A stretch of 7,836 nucleotides of DNA from an uncultured Collinsella sp. (lineage in GTDB: Bacteria; Actinomycetota; Coriobacteriia; Coriobacteriales; Coriobacteriaceae). The stretch spans positions 1 to 7,836 of the forward strand of contig URTW01000089.1 of the NCBI GenBank assembly GCA_900550815.1. Direction: 5' to 3'. Both the position numbers and the translations under genes were made by a program. This document shows, one piece after another, positions 5,946 to 7,836 of the stretch. Numbering within the stretch: the first letter of the stretch is position 1; each line of letters starts with the position of its first letter. The notes below the pieces were generated by a model. The model ran no database searches. It was not told the origin of the DNA and saw only the letters and a list, made by a program, of their open reading frames with translations.

Positions 5946-5983
5946 GGGCGGGCTTGCCGCCCTTGCCGCAAAAACGTTTTTGC
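5946..5983. promoter_or_regulatory. pckA upstream control region: GC hairpin and LacI-type palindrome
   Basis: GGGCGG (5946-5951) and CCGCCC (5957-5962) form a 6-bp stem. Six bases later comes the perfect 16-bp palindrome GCAAAAACGTTTTTGC (5968-5983), 75 bp before the pckA start. Its central CpG flanked by A/T runs is the form of LacI-family operators such as PurR and CcpA-type sites, so sugar- or purine-responsive control of pckA is plausible. No convincing -35/-10 pair was found nearby. The pckA promoter is therefore not assigned. Confidence 0.4.
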
Positions 5984-6000
5984 ATATCGGGTACAACGGG

Positions 6001-6016
6001 CTTTACGTGAGTAAAG
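6001..6016 (+). promoter_or_regulatory. pckA leader hairpin CTTTAC-GTGA-GTAAAG
   Basis: A perfect 6-bp stem with loop GTGA lies 42 nt upstream of the pckA start. The left arm CTTTA (6001-6005) could instead pair with TAAAG (6045-6049), the first part of the SD sequence AAAGGAGG (6046-6053), so two exclusive folds are possible. Between them, CGCG (6024-6027) and CGCG (6037-6040) followed by five T look like a very weak terminator stem. Confidence 0.35.
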
Positions 6017-6057
6017 TGCGCGCCGCGTCCACGTGTCGCGTTTTTAAAGGAGGCCCC

Positions 6058-7728
6058 ATGCCTGGTGTTACCCCTGCAGAAGTTTTGTCCAACTTTGGTA
6101 TTACGCTCGTTGAAGATCCCGCCGAGAATCAGCCCCGTCTGCTGGTCGATCTACCTGCCGCGGAGCTCGTCGAGCACGCCATCCGCCGCGAAGAAGGCCG
6201 CATGGCATCCAACGGCGCGCTGGTGATCGAAACGGGGGAGCGTACCGGCCGGTCCCCCAATGACCGCTTTATCGTCGACACCCCCGATGTCCACGACAAG
6301 ATTGCCTGGGGCGCCGTCAACCGCCCGCTGTCCGTCGAGAGCTATGAGGCCATCAAGGCCGGCATCGTCGACTATCTCAACGAGCGCGACGTGTTCGTCA
6401 CCCGTGGCATGGCAGGCGCCGACCGCAACCACACGCGTCGACTGCTCGTTGCCTGCGAGCGTGCCAGCCAGGCACTCTTTATTAAACAGATGCTCGCCCG
6501 TCCGCTCGCCCGCGAAATTGCGCGCACCGGCGAGCCGGACTTTTGCGTACTCGCGGCACCCGGGTACCAGTGCGACCCTGCCATCAAGGGCCTCAACTCC
6601 AGCGCCGCCGTGGTCATCAACTTCCAGGAACGCGTGATTCTGGTCGCCGGCACCGGCTACTCCGGCGAGATTAAAAAGTCGATCTTTAGCGTCATGAACT
6701 ACCTGCTGCCCGTCGAGGACGACGTGCTGCCCATGCACTGCTCGGCCAGCATGGACCCCGTCACGCACGAGACCGCCGTGTTCTTTGGCCTGTCCGGTAC
6801 CGGCAAGACTACGCTTTCGGCCAACCCCACGCGCCTACTGATCGGCGACGACGAGCACGGTTGGTCCGACATGGGCATCTTCAACATCGAGGGTGGCTGC
6901 TACGCCAAATGCGAGGGCCTGGACGCCTTCCACGAGCCCGAGATCTTCAACGCTGTCCGCTTTGGCGCGATCTGCGAAAACGTGGTGCTCGACGAGAACC
7001 GCAAGCCCAACTACGACGACATCTCGATCACGCACAACACGCGCGTGGCCTATCCCGAGGAGCACATTCCTAACGCGTGGACTAAGGGCATGGGCACCAC
7101 TCCGAGTGTCGTGCTGTTCCTGACTTGCGACGCTTTTGGCGTGCTGCCGCCCATCTCGCGTCTGACGGCCGATGCCGCCATGTACCACTTTGTGACGGGC
7201 TTTACGGCTAAGATTCCCGGCACCGAGGTCGGCGTCACCGAGCCCACGCCCACGTTCTCTTCGCTGTTCGGCGAGCCGTTTATGCCGCTCGACCCCATGG
7301 TTTACGCCAAGATGCTCGGCGAGCGTATTGCCGACGGCCGCACGCGCGTCTATTTGGTCAACACCGGCTGGATCGGTGGCGGCTACGGCGTGGGTCATCG
7401 CATCGAGCTGGCCTACACGCGCTCGCTGGTCGCGCGCGCCCTCGACGGCACCATCGAGGACAGCGAGTTCGTGCACGACGACATCTTTAACGTCGACATT
7501 CCCACGACGTGCTATGGCGTGCCCGATGGCATCCTGGTGCCGCGCCAGTACTGGCAGAGCACCGCGCGCTACGACGAGGCCGCGCGCAACCTGGCGGTGA
7601 TGTTCGAGGAGAACTTCGAGAAGAAGTACTCGCACCTGCCCGAGTCCGTCAAAGCCGCCGGCCCGCACGCCCAGGTGTCCGCCGAGGCCCGTCATCGCGG
7701 CCGCGGCCTGCTGGGGCTCCGCCACTAG
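6058..7728 (+). CDS. pckA: Phosphoenolpyruvate carboxykinase (ATP)
   Basis: 556 residues from ATG 6058 to TAG 7726-7728, close to the usual 520-540 of the family. The ATG follows AAAGGAGG (6046-6053) by 4 nt; in-frame upstream codons lie in the structured leader and are not taken. Catalytic features are complete: Arg65 in TGRSPNDR, Tyr201 with Lys206-Lys207 in GTGYSGEIKKSIF, His227 in PMHCSA, the P-loop GLSGTGKTT (244-252, Lys250), the metal-binding GDDEHGWSD (263-271), GGCYAK (279-284), Arg329 in HNTRVAYP, LTCDAFGVLPP (355-365) and NTGWIGGGYGVGHRI (435-449). The enzyme (EC 4.1.1.49) is cytosolic and interconverts oxaloacetate plus ATP with PEP, CO2 and ADP. In anaerobes it may run toward oxaloacetate, conserving ATP on the route to malate, fumarate and succinate. 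The lactate permease upstream is metabolically related, but a repeat cluster separates the two. The gene appears intact, and its length and motifs exclude the GTP-type enzyme. Confidence 0.97.
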   Translation: MPGVTPAEVLSNFGITLVEDPAENQPRLLVDLPAAELVEHAIRREEGRMASNGALVIETGERTGRSPNDRFIVDTPDVHDKIAWGAVNRPLSVESYEAIKAGIVDYLNERDVFVTRGMAGADRNHTRRLLVACERASQALFIKQMLARPLAREIARTGEPDFCVLAAPGYQCDPAIKGLNSSAAVVINFQERVILVAGTGYSGEIKKSIFSVMNYLLPVEDDVLPMHCSASMDPVTHETAVFFGLSGTGKTTLSANPTRLLIGDDEHGWSDMGIFNIEGGCYAKCEGLDAFHEPEIFNAVRFGAICENVVLDENRKPNYDDISITHNTRVAYPEEHIPNAWTKGMGTTPSVVLFLTCDAFGVLPPISRLTADAAMYHFVTGFTAKIPGTEVGVTEPTPTFSSLFGEPFMPLDPMVYAKMLGERIADGRTRVYLVNTGWIGGGYGVGHRIELAYTRSLVARALDGTIEDSEFVHDDIFNVDIPTTCYGVPDGILVPRQYWQSTARYDEAARNLAVMFEENFEKKYSHLPESVKAAGPHAQVSAEARHRGRGLLGLRH

Positions 7729-7836
7729 CGTCGCCTTAGACCAAAAACCGCCACAAAGGGGTTGATTTCCGATCTCAGCCGAACACATTGAGCAAATAGG
7801 CCATTCCCGCAGTTAGCCGAACGCCCCCGCGGCCCC

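Noticed and set aside
6835..7788. 317-codon open frame antisense to pckA
   Set aside because: It mirrors a strongly conserved pckA in GC-rich DNA, where antisense frames stay open by codon bias. Its composition is low in hydrophobic structure and matches no family.
7729..7836. Gene or terminator downstream of pckA
   Set aside because: No open frame with an SD site and no strong stem with a T tract was found. Only the short word AGCCGAAC is repeated (twice), which is not enough for a call.

Overview
The window looks like chromosomal DNA of a high-GC gut actinobacterium of the class Coriobacteriia, most like Collinsella. This is inferred from the GC-rich codon use, strong Shine-Dalgarno (SD) sites, gene families and the style of the intergenic repeats; no database search was possible. 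Five protein loci are present. Three read as intact: a monovalent cation/H+ antiporter (minus strand, cut by the left edge), an L-lactate permease-family transporter (plus) and ATP-dependent PEP carboxykinase (plus). The other two, a PPP-family phosphatase (plus) and a polysaccharide flippase of the Wzx/MATE type (minus), each carry one in-frame TAA inside a conserved region, with the family sequence resuming in the same frame.

Layout: 1-935 antiporter (minus); 936-1188 divergent intergenic region with a candidate promoter, an AAGTT/AACTT operator-like site and a leader hairpin; 1189-2028 interrupted phosphatase; 2029-2447 gene-free stretch filled with hairpins, a 100-bp imperfect palindrome and a 123-bp segment with perfect 18-bp terminal inverted repeats; 2448-4028 interrupted flippase (minus); 4029-4207 divergent control region with two palindromes and a clear -10 box; 4208-5779 lactate permease; 5780-5916 cluster of REP-like palindromes and short tandem repeats; 5917-6057 leader of pckA with a LacI-type palindrome; 6058-7728 pckA; 7729-7836 no recognisable feature.

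Functionally the right half is coherent but not an obvious operon. Lactate uptake feeds pyruvate, and PEP carboxykinase interconverts oxaloacetate and PEP. In anaerobic gut bacteria it may run in the carboxylating direction toward fermentation end products. The repeat cluster between the two genes argues for separate transcription. The left half is ion homeostasis, a signalling or nucleotide phosphatase, and envelope polysaccharide export. There is no sign of a phage, CRISPR array, toxin system or defence island. The points most worth a second look are the two premature TAA codons in neighbouring genes, the 18-bp inverted-repeat element and the two families of palindromic intergenic repeats.
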